Source of the DNA: an uncultured bacterium
GTDB taxonomy: Bacteria > Actinomycetota > Actinomycetes > S36-B12 > CAIKAW01
NCBI GenBank assembly: GCA_903825575.1
Contig: CAIKAW010000046.1
Span: 30,277 to 94,276 of the forward strand
Direction: 5' to 3'
Length of the DNA: 64,000 nt
Of this stretch, positions 55,934-64,000 are shown piece by piece. The first letter of the stretch is position 1. Each line of letters begins with the position of its first letter. Position numbers and translations under genes: made by a program. The notes under the pieces were generated by a model, which made no database searches, had not been told where the DNA came from, and was given only the letters and a program-made list of their open reading frames with translations.

Positions 55934-56851
55934 TCAGGAGTTTCGGGTCGGCATGTATGACGCGTGAGCGCCCGGCAGGGAAACATGGATCGAGTAGAGC
56001 GACGTGGATGCACAGATGAAGAGCGTCTGCCAGTCGTCTCCGCCCCAGTTCATATTCCCAACGCCTTCGGGAACTTCGATCAGACCGACGTAGTTCGCGT
56101 CGCGGTCGATGATCCAGATTCCGTCCGGGCCCGTTACGTAGATGTTGCCTTCGATGTCGATCTTCATGCCGTCCGGCATTCCCTTTGCCAGGTCACCGTC
56201 GCCGATGTTGTCGTACCAGATTCGACTGTTGCTCAGGCTTCCATCAGCCGCGATGTCGAAGGCACGGATCAGCGCCCGTGTGCTGTCGTTGACAAAGAGC
56301 GTCTTGTTGTCGGGGGAGAAGCACATGCCATTGGGGACGTTGAAATCGTCGGCCTCAAGGTGAAGGACTCCGTCGGTGTCAATTCGGTAGAGCCCCTGGA
56401 AGTCCAATTCCTGATCGCGCTCGAGGCCGAATACCGGTACTCGGCCGTAGCCAGGATCGGAGAAGTAGATGGTGCCGTCCTCTGCGCACACAACGTCGTT
56501 GGGGCTGTTGAGTTCCTTATCGCCCCAATGTGATGCCAGCACGGTCCGCTCGCCGGTCGGCGATTCGCGCACGAGTTGCGATGTTACATGCTCGCAAACG
56601 AGCAAGTTCAGGTCGCGATCGTACGTCATGCCGTTGCACTTGTTCGCCGGATTCCGCACCTCGGTGACGCCGCTAGCCACGTCCCAACGCCTACGAACAT
56701 CACCTGGCATGTCGCTGAAGAGCAGGAAGTGCTCCGTTGGGTGCCAGATCGGGCCCTCGGTAAAGATGAACCCGGTCGCAAGCTTGACGACGGTGTCACC
56801 TTCTGGGAAAAGCTTCGCCATTGCTGCAGCGTTTGGTGTGGGACCTGCCAT
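55934..56851 (-). CDS. SMP-30/gluconolactonase/LRE family protein
   Basis: FTEGPIWHPTEHFLLFSDMPGD, LNSPNDVVCAEDGTIYFSDPGYG, PNGMCFSPDNKTLFVNDS. Confidence 0.92.
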   Translation of the reverse strand: MAGPTPNAAAMAKLFPEGDTVVKLATGFIFTEGPIWHPTEHFLLFSDMPGDVRRRWDVASGVTEVRNPANKCNGMTYDRDLNLLVCEHVTSQLVRESPTGERTVLASHWGDKELNSPNDVVCAEDGTIYFSDPGYGRVPVFGLERDQELDFQGLYRIDTDGVLHLEADDFNVPNGMCFSPDNKTLFVNDSTRALIRAFDIAADGSLSNSRIWYDNIGDGDLAKGMPDGMKIDIEGNIYVTGPDGIWIIDRDANYVGLIEVPEGVGNMNWGGDDWQTLFICASTSLYSIHVSLPGAHASYMPTRNS

Positions 56852-57105
56852 GGGGTCGACCGCCTTCAGTCTGTGGGATTCCTAGGTTTGTCACGGTCGC
56901 ACGGTGGTTGCCGGGGCACAACAGATAGATAGGTGGGTCGCCAGACCGTCCAAATGGATGAGCCAGAGTCGGTCACATCGGGTGCCACCTCCAGCGGCAC
57001 TGCGTTGCCCAGGTTGACGTACGCTTCCGACACCGGAGCCATTCCGCAGCTGCGTTCAGCAGGAAACTCCGCCTCACCGATAAGACTTTTCGAAGGGCGC
57101 CTCGG

Positions 57106-58047
57106 ATGCGAGCACTTGTAGTCACGCCAAGCAGTCCAGCGACTTTGGCCATTTCCGAAGTCGCTGCCCCAACAGTCGCTCCCGACCAAGCGCTGGTCAC
57201 CGTTCGTGCGGCGGCAGTCAATCGGGGGGAACGGACTAGGTTGGCATCGGCCGCGGAAGGGACCATTTTCGGCTGGGATGTTGCTGGCGTTATCGCCGAT
57301 CCAGCAGCCTTGGCCCCTACCTTCGATCGCGGAGCCCGCGTTGTCGGTATGGCTTTGGCGGGCGGTGGCTGGGCCGAGCAGGTTGGCCTGCGTGAATGCG
57401 ACCTCGCCGAAATCCCAAGTCGAATCAGTTTTGAAGCGGCTACGACACTTCCCGTGGCTGGGCTGACCGCCTATCGGGCGCTGAAGTTTCACTCGAACTT
57501 GTTGGGTGCCCAGGTCTTGATCACCGGGGCAAGCGGGGCTGTGGGATGGTTCGCGGTCCAACTGGCGACCCTCGCCGGTGCTGAAGTGTCTGTGCTCGTG
57601 CGGGATGAGAGCAGTGCATCGGAGCTCCAGAACCTTGGAGCGGCACATGTGATTGCCGGCGAGGCTGAATTGGCTGGCCCGAAGCGATTCGATTTTGTGT
57701 TGGATGCAGTTGGTGGCGACGTCACGTCACAGGTATTGCGGACCATGAGGTCTGCTGCCGAAGTGGTCGTAGTTGGAAACCTTGCGGCGTCAACCGGATT
57801 GTTGACCCCGGGTGCAATCGTCGTGGCGGGGGTCAGCGTGCGCGGCTATCGGCTGGCCGTCGATGCGATCACTCGGCCACTGGGCGACGATCTTGCGAAA
57901 CTCCTGGCTTGGGCGGTGTCCGGCAAACTTCGACTTCCCGAGATTGCTGCATTCGCGTGGGATGCTGCCGAGGAAGTGAACTTGGCTTTAGCAGGAGGTT
58001 TCGCAGCCGTGAAGCCGGTTTTGACCATCAGCCAAGCTAGCCGCTGA
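57106..58047 (+). CDS. Zinc-binding/quinone oxidoreductase-like MDR alcohol dehydrogenase
   Basis: GWDVAGVI, ALKFHSNLLGAQVLITGASGAVGWFAVQLATLAGAEV. Confidence 0.9.
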   Translation: MRALVVTPSSPATLAISEVAAPTVAPDQALVTVRAAAVNRGERTRLASAAEGTIFGWDVAGVIADPAALAPTFDRGARVVGMALAGGGWAEQVGLRECDLAEIPSRISFEAATTLPVAGLTAYRALKFHSNLLGAQVLITGASGAVGWFAVQLATLAGAEVSVLVRDESSASELQNLGAAHVIAGEAELAGPKRFDFVLDAVGGDVTSQVLRTMRSAAEVVVVGNLAASTGLLTPGAIVVAGVSVRGYRLAVDAITRPLGDDLAKLLAWAVSGKLRLPEIAAFAWDAAEEVNLALAGGFAAVKPVLTISQASR

Positions 58048-58072
58048 CGACGCGACCTAAGGAGCTGTATCG

Positions 58073-58861
58073 ATGTCGGACTTGGTAGTTGCGAACGAAG
58101 GCGGCGTACGCACCTTTACGATTCAGCGTCCGCCGGTGAATGCGCTATCGACCGCGTTGCTGCTCGAATTGCGGGCAGCTGTGGCAGATGTAGCGGCTGA
58201 CTTGTCGGTGCGCTGTTTAGTCATCACCGGCGCCGGGGATCGGTTTTTTGTGGCGGGTGCTGATGTGCGCGAAGCCGCGGACACGCCACCGGATCGGGCT
58301 TGGGAACGTACGGCGCTCGGTCAGGCCGTAACCATCGAGTTAGAAGCCCTGCCGGTCCCGGTCGTCGCGGCCATCAATGGGATGTGCATTGGCGGCGGGT
58401 GCGAGTTGGCAATGGCGGCTGACATTCGGATTGCGGCGGACTCGGCGACGTTCGCGCAGCCCGAAATCAAGTTGGGCATTATGCCGGGGTTCGGCGGAAC
58501 CCAGCGGCTGGCTCGGCTGGTCGGCCACGGGGTAGCGATGGATCTCCTTCTCTCGGGCCGGACGATCGATGCCGAGCAGGCCCTCTCCATTGGGCTGATC
58601 AGCCGGGTCGTACCGGCGAACCAGTTGCTTGAGCACGCGAGGCAACTGGCTCTTGAATTGGCGAACTACGCCCCATACGCGCTCGAGGCGATCAAGCGTT
58701 CAGTCCACGGTGGAAGTTCCTTGGACTTGGCTGCCGGACTGGCGCTGGAAGCGGAATTCTCGGCCAAGGTTCGCCGCACCCCTGACGCGATTTCGGGGTT
58801 GGCTGCCTTCCGCGACAAGCAGGTTCCCACCTTCGGCCCGCGAAGCGCAACGCAGCCGTAG
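58073..58861 (+). CDS. Enoyl-CoA hydratase/isomerase family protein
   Basis: VVAAINGMCIGGGCELAMAADIRIAADSATFAQPEIKLGIMPGFGGTQRLARLVG. Confidence 0.94.
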   Translation: MSDLVVANEGGVRTFTIQRPPVNALSTALLLELRAAVADVAADLSVRCLVITGAGDRFFVAGADVREAADTPPDRAWERTALGQAVTIELEALPVPVVAAINGMCIGGGCELAMAADIRIAADSATFAQPEIKLGIMPGFGGTQRLARLVGHGVAMDLLLSGRTIDAEQALSIGLISRVVPANQLLEHARQLALELANYAPYALEAIKRSVHGGSSLDLAAGLALEAEFSAKVRRTPDAISGLAAFRDKQVPTFGPRSATQP

Positions 58862-58939
58862 CCGTGCTTGGTTGGCCACCGCTGTGCGTTCGGCCGCGAT
58901 TACAACGATTTTGAACTCTTATCGGAATGAGGCGCTCGA

Positions 58940-58976
58940 TTGCTTGACAAGCGAGCATCAATAATCGAGTATCGGC
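58940..58976 (+). promoter_or_regulatory. Promoter/operator site B upstream of ABC transporter operon
   Basis: TTGCTTGACAAGCGAGCATCAATAATCGAGTATCGGC; TTGACA 58944-58949, 17-bp spacer, GAGTAT 58967-58972. Confidence 0.75.
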
Positions 58977-58986
58977 CAACAAGCCA

Positions 58987-59000
58987 GAGAATCGATTATC
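58987..59000 (+). promoter_or_regulatory. Second operator-like palindrome downstream of site B
   Basis: GAGAATCGATTATC, 12/14 match to GATAATCGAGTATC with a perfect AATCGATT core. Confidence 0.5.
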
Positions 59001-59124
59001 GAAGACTTGGTTTCGGCACCAAAAGGCTGTGGGGGCTTGCTCGGCTTCTGGCTCGGATTTAGGCCCTAGTCGATTAGTACCACTCGGTCCCACCAAGAGA
59101 TTCCGCCGTCCGGGAGGGCACCTG

Positions 59125-60003
59125 ATGCACGCGCTTTGGCTCGGACTGGGCTTCGGGCTAGTAACCGCGTCCGTCCTAGCAATCTCGACGGTCGCGCTGT
59201 CCTTGCAGTTCAGCGTCACGAACTTCCCGAACTTTGCGCACGGGGAAATGATGACGATTGGGGCTTACGCCTCTTACTCGACTTATCAGGCCACCCACAA
59301 CGTCTTCTTCGCGCTCGGTGGGGCAGTGCTTGCCGGTGTCATTACCGGATTCCTGATCAATCGCCTTGTCATTTCCCCCTTCCGTCGTCGCAACACCGCT
59401 GGACTAACGCTGTTCGTCTTGACGATCGGGTTGGCGTTGATCCTTCAAAACGGCGTGCTGTGGATCTATAGCGGTAACGCCCAACGCCTAGCCATTGATC
59501 CGGGTCAGCCGCATCACGTAGGAGGCCTGCTCCTGACGACACAGGAAATGGCCATAATCGTTGGAGCTGTACTGCTGTTGTTCGGGATTCATCTGCTGCT
59601 CAGGCACACTTCCTTCGGGCGCGCCCAGCGTGCTGTAGCCGAGAGTCCGACGTTGGCCGAGGCCAGTGGTGTGAACTCCGGGCGAATCATTGACCAGACT
59701 TGGCTTCTCACAGGTGGGCTCACTGGACTTGCCGGCTTTGTCCTAGCTCTCACGACTGGGTCGCTGACACCGGGTATGGGTTTCAGTTTCTTGCTTGTGG
59801 TGTTCGCGGCCGCGATCCTCGGTGGTATCGGCCAGCCCTATGGATCAATGGCCGGTGCACTTGTCGTGGGTCTCGCCATGGAGATGGGTGCTGTGTACAT
59901 ACCTTCCGATTACAAACTTGTGGTGGCGTTCATGATCCTCATCGTGGCCCTGCTCTTCCGGCCCCAGGGTCTCGTACCTTCAAAGCGATTGGCGGCTGCC
60001 TGA
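59125..60003 (+). CDS. Branched-chain amino acid-type ABC transporter permease (LivH-like)
   Basis: NFAHGEMMTIGAYASY, TSFGRAQRAVAES, FVLALTTGSLTPGMGFSFLLVVFAAAILGGIG; ATG 59125 with GGGAGGG preferred over 59029. Confidence 0.92.
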   Translation: MHALWLGLGFGLVTASVLAISTVALSLQFSVTNFPNFAHGEMMTIGAYASYSTYQATHNVFFALGGAVLAGVITGFLINRLVISPFRRRNTAGLTLFVLTIGLALILQNGVLWIYSGNAQRLAIDPGQPHHVGGLLLTTQEMAIIVGAVLLLFGIHLLLRHTSFGRAQRAVAESPTLAEASGVNSGRIIDQTWLLTGGLTGLAGFVLALTTGSLTPGMGFSFLLVVFAAAILGGIGQPYGSMAGALVVGLAMEMGAVYIPSDYKLVVAFMILIVALLFRPQGLVPSKRLAAA

Positions 60004-60004
60004 A

Positions 60005-61027
60005 ATGCTGCAGTACCTAGTCAGCGTCTGCTCACTTGGCGCGATTACTGCGATTCTGGTACTTGGCGTGAACGTGCGCTGGGGGTTGGCTGGAGAACTC
60101 GATCTTGGCTTCTACCTGTTTCCGGCCGTTGGCGCCTACATCTTCGGGGTTGTCACATTGCCGAAGGCGTCGACCCAAGTTGATGTCACCTACATTTTGG
60201 GTTGGCATCAATCGTTCTTTGCCGGACTCCTTGCCGCGGCAGTTGTCGGTGGTCTGCTCTCGGTGGTCATCGGAGCGGTGGCGCTGCGTAGGTTGCGCGC
60301 GAACTATTTCGCAATTGTGACGGTCGCTTGCACGATCATTGGTTACACCTTCATCAGCCAATACCGACCACTCTTCAACGGCTACAACGGGATCTATGGA
60401 ATTGCTCCGCCATTTGGAGATTCCATAAAGCTTGGCCCCGAGGGCTACGCCAACTTCTTCCTCGGTATCTGCCTTTTCGCGATGGTTGCGGTCTTCTTCG
60501 TCGTCGAACTGATCCGCCGCAGTCCCTTCGGGCGAGCGGCGAAGGCGGTTCGGGAAGACGAAGTGGCGGCCCTAGCATTTGGTCGCAACCCGTACATCTT
60601 GCGCCTAAAGGCCTATGTCATCGGTGGCGTTGTGGGAGCTATCGGTGGGGCCCTATTGGTGAATTATGTTCTTGCTTTTAGCCCGAATGCGTGGTCTCCA
60701 CTAGAGACGTTCTTGCTCTACGGGGCCCTTCTTGTAGGCGGCACCGCAAACAACCTCGGGGCGATTGTCGGTGGCTGGCTAGTCCTGATCATCTTCCCGC
60801 AGTTGTCCCTCTTGCTTCCGCCTATTGGGGGTAACCCTGATGCTCTTCCTGCGATTCAGAACATGGTCATCGGCCTGTTGATCATCTTGACGTTGTATTT
60901 CAGGGCGGCCGGGCTGATCCCCGAATTGCAAACGATGCAGGGACAGTTCCGGACAAAGGGCCAGTGGAATTGGTCTCGCAAGGGCCACGGCCAGGTTGGA
61001 GTGGTCGATGCATCGGCTTCCGTCTAA
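60005..61027 (+). CDS. Branched-chain amino acid-type ABC transporter permease (LivM-like)
   Basis: GLAGELDLGFYLFPAVGAY, RSPFGRAAKAVREDEVAALAFGRNPYILRLKAYVIGG. Confidence 0.92.
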   Translation: MLQYLVSVCSLGAITAILVLGVNVRWGLAGELDLGFYLFPAVGAYIFGVVTLPKASTQVDVTYILGWHQSFFAGLLAAAVVGGLLSVVIGAVALRRLRANYFAIVTVACTIIGYTFISQYRPLFNGYNGIYGIAPPFGDSIKLGPEGYANFFLGICLFAMVAVFFVVELIRRSPFGRAAKAVREDEVAALAFGRNPYILRLKAYVIGGVVGAIGGALLVNYVLAFSPNAWSPLETFLLYGALLVGGTANNLGAIVGGWLVLIIFPQLSLLLPPIGGNPDALPAIQNMVIGLLIILTLYFRAAGLIPELQTMQGQFRTKGQWNWSRKGHGQVGVVDASASV

Positions 61028-61075
61028 CCCTGAAACAACGCCCGTGACTGTAGTGACCACGAAGGTTGGTATCGC

Positions 61076-61855
61076 GTGACTAATGCGACGGCGGAAGCGC
61101 CGGCCCTGGTCGTTAATGACGTTTGGCGCAGCTTCGGCGGCGTAAAGGCCGTTAACGGTTGTTCATTCGAAGTGAAGAAGAACAGCATCACCGGACTCGT
61201 TGGCCCCAATGGGGCGGGCAAGAGCACGATGATCAACCTTATTTCCGGCCTGCTACCGGTTGAGAAAGGTGAAATCGTTCTCGACGGCGAACACCTTGAG
61301 GGCCACACGATGGACGCGATCAGTCGCAAGGGTCTGATCCGCACCTTCCAGGTCGCGCGAGAGTGGCCGAAATTGACGGTCCTCGAGAACGTGCTTGCCG
61401 CTGCGCCGGCGGGAAACCGCGAAGCCGTTTGGCGTTCGATGTTTGGTCGTCGGGCTCTGGCGCGGCAAGAGGCCGTGCTTGAGGCTCGGGCACGCGCCCT
61501 TCTCGTTCGTCTCAATTTGACGGCCGTCATTGACATTCCGGCAGGACGACTTAGCGGTGGGCAGAAGCGCCTGCTTGAGTTTGCCCGCGTCGCGATGGTT
61601 GCACCGAAAATGGTGCTGCTTGACGAGCCACTGGCCGGTGTCAACCCAGTTCTCGGAGATGAGTTGGCCCGTGCGATTCACGGACTCCGCGACGATGGCG
61701 CGACTGTGATCCTTGTTGAGCACAATCTCGGTTTCATTGAGCGTAACTGCGACACCGTCATCGTCATGGCGACTGGTCAAGTGATCGGCCAAGGTTCGAT
61801 GCAGGACCTACGTACCAACAAAGCAGTCGTCGAAGCCTATTTAGGACAAGCATGA
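61076..61855 (+). CDS. ABC transporter ATP-binding protein (LivG-like)
   Basis: GLVGPNGAGKSTMINLISG, LSGGQKRLLEFARV, VLLDEPLAGVNP. Confidence 0.94.
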   Translation: MTNATAEAPALVVNDVWRSFGGVKAVNGCSFEVKKNSITGLVGPNGAGKSTMINLISGLLPVEKGEIVLDGEHLEGHTMDAISRKGLIRTFQVAREWPKLTVLENVLAAAPAGNREAVWRSMFGRRALARQEAVLEARARALLVRLNLTAVIDIPAGRLSGGQKRLLEFARVAMVAPKMVLLDEPLAGVNPVLGDELARAIHGLRDDGATVILVEHNLGFIERNCDTVIVMATGQVIGQGSMQDLRTNKAVVEAYLGQA

Positions 61856-62574
61856 CCGAGAACTCGCAGTCGATGCTCGTAGCTGAGAACCTCGTAGTCG
61901 GCTATGGGGGCGCCCCGATTGTCCGAGGGGTATCCGTTTCCATCGGAAACGGCGAAACCGGGTGCATTGTCGGACCGAACGGTGCAGGCAAGTCAACGGC
62001 GTTGAAGGCGCTTGCCGGAGTACTGCGCCCAATTTCAGGAAAGATCATGTTCGACGGTGCAGACGTTACGCAACTGTCGACCGACAAGCGCGTGGCACGC
62101 GGTCTTGGCTATGTGCCGCAGGTCGCCAATGTGTTTGCGACTTTGTCGGTGCTCGAGAACCTTCAAATTGGTGCGCACTCTAAGCGTCATGGCACCAATG
62201 AGCGTGTCGAATTGATTTGGGATCTCTTCCCAGATCTGAAGCCAGCGCACCATCGGCCAGCCGGAACCCTCAGCGGTGGTCAGCGCAGCATGCTGGCCCT
62301 ATCGCGGGCGCTGATGGCTGAGCCGAAACTCTTGCTGCTTGACGAACCGACCGCCGGCTTGGCTCCACAACTCGAACTCCAAGTGTGGGATCACATCTTG
62401 GCAATCAGGGACCGTGGAATCGGCGTACTGATCGTCGAACAGAACACTCGCCGCGCCCTTTCAAACTCGCATTCCGCTTACGTGATGGTCGACGGCGAAG
62501 TGGCCGCGAATGGATCAGGAGCGGAGCTGCTCGATCGACCGGACCTGGTCGAGATGTACCTCGGTGGTCACTAA
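61852..62574 (+). CDS. ABC transporter ATP-binding protein (LivF-like)
   Basis: CIVGPNGAGKSTALKALAG, LSGGQRSMLALSRALM, LLLDEPTAGLAPQ; ATG overlaps upstream stop. Confidence 0.94.
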   Translation: MTENSQSMLVAENLVVGYGGAPIVRGVSVSIGNGETGCIVGPNGAGKSTALKALAGVLRPISGKIMFDGADVTQLSTDKRVARGLGYVPQVANVFATLSVLENLQIGAHSKRHGTNERVELIWDLFPDLKPAHHRPAGTLSGGQRSMLALSRALMAEPKLLLLDEPTAGLAPQLELQVWDHILAIRDRGIGVLIVEQNTRRALSNSHSAYVMVDGEVAANGSGAELLDRPDLVEMYLGGH

Positions 62575-62662
62575 CTGCCCCGCCTAACTGTTCCAACAAG
62601 AAACAGTAAGTAGCAAGGCTCAATAGAAAACCGTCTAGCCCAATCAGAAGGATGTGGAAGGT

Positions 62663-63952
62663 ATGGGAGCTCAACGGCTCAGAAGTCACCGTCGTGCCGG
62701 CACGATCGGCATCGGCGTGCTTGCAGCGGCCACCTTGGTCGCGTGTTCGTCTAGTACGACGCCAAGTGGTGGCTCGTCGTCGGCTCCGGCCGCAGCACCA
62801 GACATCCACGTAGCGGTGTTGAGTTCCTACACGGGCGCCTATGCGCAAATCGGGTCCTCAATGTGGGCCGGTGCCGTCGTGGGCGCTGCTGCGGTTAACG
62901 CCGCCGGTGGCATTAACGGCAGCAAGCTGGTTCTGGACAAGGTTGACACCAAGGGCGATGCGGCGGATGCCGTTCCAGTCCTGCAGCAGGAGCTCGCGAC
63001 GAACCACCCGGTTGCCATCGTCGGCCCAACGACCCTTGAGATCTTCGGCATTCAGCCGATCATCGACCGGAACCAGATCCCCGAGCTCTTCAACGGTGGA
63101 TCAACTGCATTCGACACCAGCACTGACCAGTGGGTGTGGCGTATCAACCCATCGGACTCGCAGCTGGCACTTGCTATCGCGACGTACGCGATCTCGAAGG
63201 GCGTCACCAACGCGGCTGTTCTGTTCACGACTGAGGCATCGCAGCAGGAACTCGAGCCTTACTTGGTCAAGGACTACAAGGCGCTAGGTGGAACTGTGTC
63301 CGCCACGGTCAATGTCACACCGGGTCAGAGTTCGTACAACTCCGAGATTGTCAAGTTGCTGGCGAGCAAGCCACAGGCAATTCTAGGTCAGCTCGACCCG
63401 CCGACCGCAGCGACTTTCTTCTCTCAACTTCGTGGCCAAGTTGGTACGACGTTGCCGTTCATCGGCACCGACGTTACTGCTGGTAGCGACTGGATCAAGG
63501 CTGTTGGTGCCGCATACGCCCACGCAGCAGTGACTTCGGTTCAGGGTGGAACGCCGACGAACGCGGCCGGTACTGAGTTCACAACGCTGACCCAGTCCTC
63601 GACTGGTGCAGCTCCCCTTGGTGGCGCTAACTACACCTACGACGGTGTGATCGATTTGGCCCTCGCCATGACGTACTCGAAGAACACGACCAACACTGGT
63701 ATCACGGCAGGCCTGCCGATGGTTTCGAACACCCCGGGAACCATTTGCTACACCTACTCGACCTGCCTTGCTCTGCTCAAGGCCGGCACCAAGATCAACT
63801 ACGATGGCGCGAGTGGTCCAATGGACTTCAACGCCAACCGGAACGTATCCGGTCCTTGGGACGTCGTGAAGGCAGATGCGACTGGTGCGATGACAACCTT
63901 GTCGCAGATTTCTGCAGATCAGGTGACCGCGGCCCAGGCCAAGGTCGGCTAG
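62663..63952 (+). CDS. ABC transporter substrate-binding lipoprotein (LivK-like)
   Basis: Lipobox-like LAAATLVACSSS; AVLSSYTGAYAQIGSSMWAGAVVGAAAVNAAGGINGSKLVLDKVDTKGD; ATG 62663 or GTG 62654. Confidence 0.9.
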   Translation: MGAQRLRSHRRAGTIGIGVLAAATLVACSSSTTPSGGSSSAPAAAPDIHVAVLSSYTGAYAQIGSSMWAGAVVGAAAVNAAGGINGSKLVLDKVDTKGDAADAVPVLQQELATNHPVAIVGPTTLEIFGIQPIIDRNQIPELFNGGSTAFDTSTDQWVWRINPSDSQLALAIATYAISKGVTNAAVLFTTEASQQELEPYLVKDYKALGGTVSATVNVTPGQSSYNSEIVKLLASKPQAILGQLDPPTAATFFSQLRGQVGTTLPFIGTDVTAGSDWIKAVGAAYAHAAVTSVQGGTPTNAAGTEFTTLTQSSTGAAPLGGANYTYDGVIDLALAMTYSKNTTNTGITAGLPMVSNTPGTICYTYSTCLALLKAGTKINYDGASGPMDFNANRNVSGPWDVVKADATGAMTTLSQISADQVTAAQAKVG

Positions 63953-64000
63953 CACTGGAGTAATTAGCTAAGACTCGGAGGCGCTGACCACGCCGTGAAG

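Noticed and set aside
62587-62607. ACTGTT/AACAGT short hairpin between livF and livK
   Set aside because: Only a 6-bp stem with no U-tract; too weak to call an attenuator or processing site.
1-64000. CRISPR arrays, transposases, phage genes
   Set aside because: No regularly spaced repeats, transposase or phage motifs were seen in the translations or sequence.

Overview
High-GC actinobacterial chromosomal window, read from the sequence and the ORF track only; no database search was run. (1) 0-12.9 kb: a nitrogen/C1 block with 5'-truncated L-serine dehydratase, a choline-kinase-like phosphotransferase, a glutamine-synthetase-family ligase, ALDH, SDR and a class-I glutamine amidotransferase, then an NAD-dependent formate dehydrogenase operon (fdsG-B-A-D) ending in a MoeB/MoeZ-like gene. 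(2) 12.9-42 kb: a block matching remembered mycobacterial Rv3202c-Rv3193c gene order (AdnA/AdnB-type helicase-nucleases, NudC, mycoredoxin, UvrD2, WhiB7, ABC1 kinase, ThiF-like protein, zincin, Lon-like PDZ protease, UPF0182), ending at an initiator tRNA-Met. (3) 42-64 kb: a CoA-ester catabolic region with a GntR/FCD regulator and a branched-chain amino-acid type ABC transporter. Main findings: an uncalled 44-codon leader ORF upstream of whiB7 whose 3' end is complementary to the left arm of the following intrinsic terminator, i.e. a complete attenuator; and a near-identical 37-bp promoter/operator shared by the gntR-divergent operon and the transporter operon 10 kb away, with a third palindromic copy upstream of the opposing beta-oxidation operon, implying one regulon. 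Three short genes absent from the ORF track (whiB7 leader peptide, two Zn-ribbon-like proteins) and several corrected starts are also reported.
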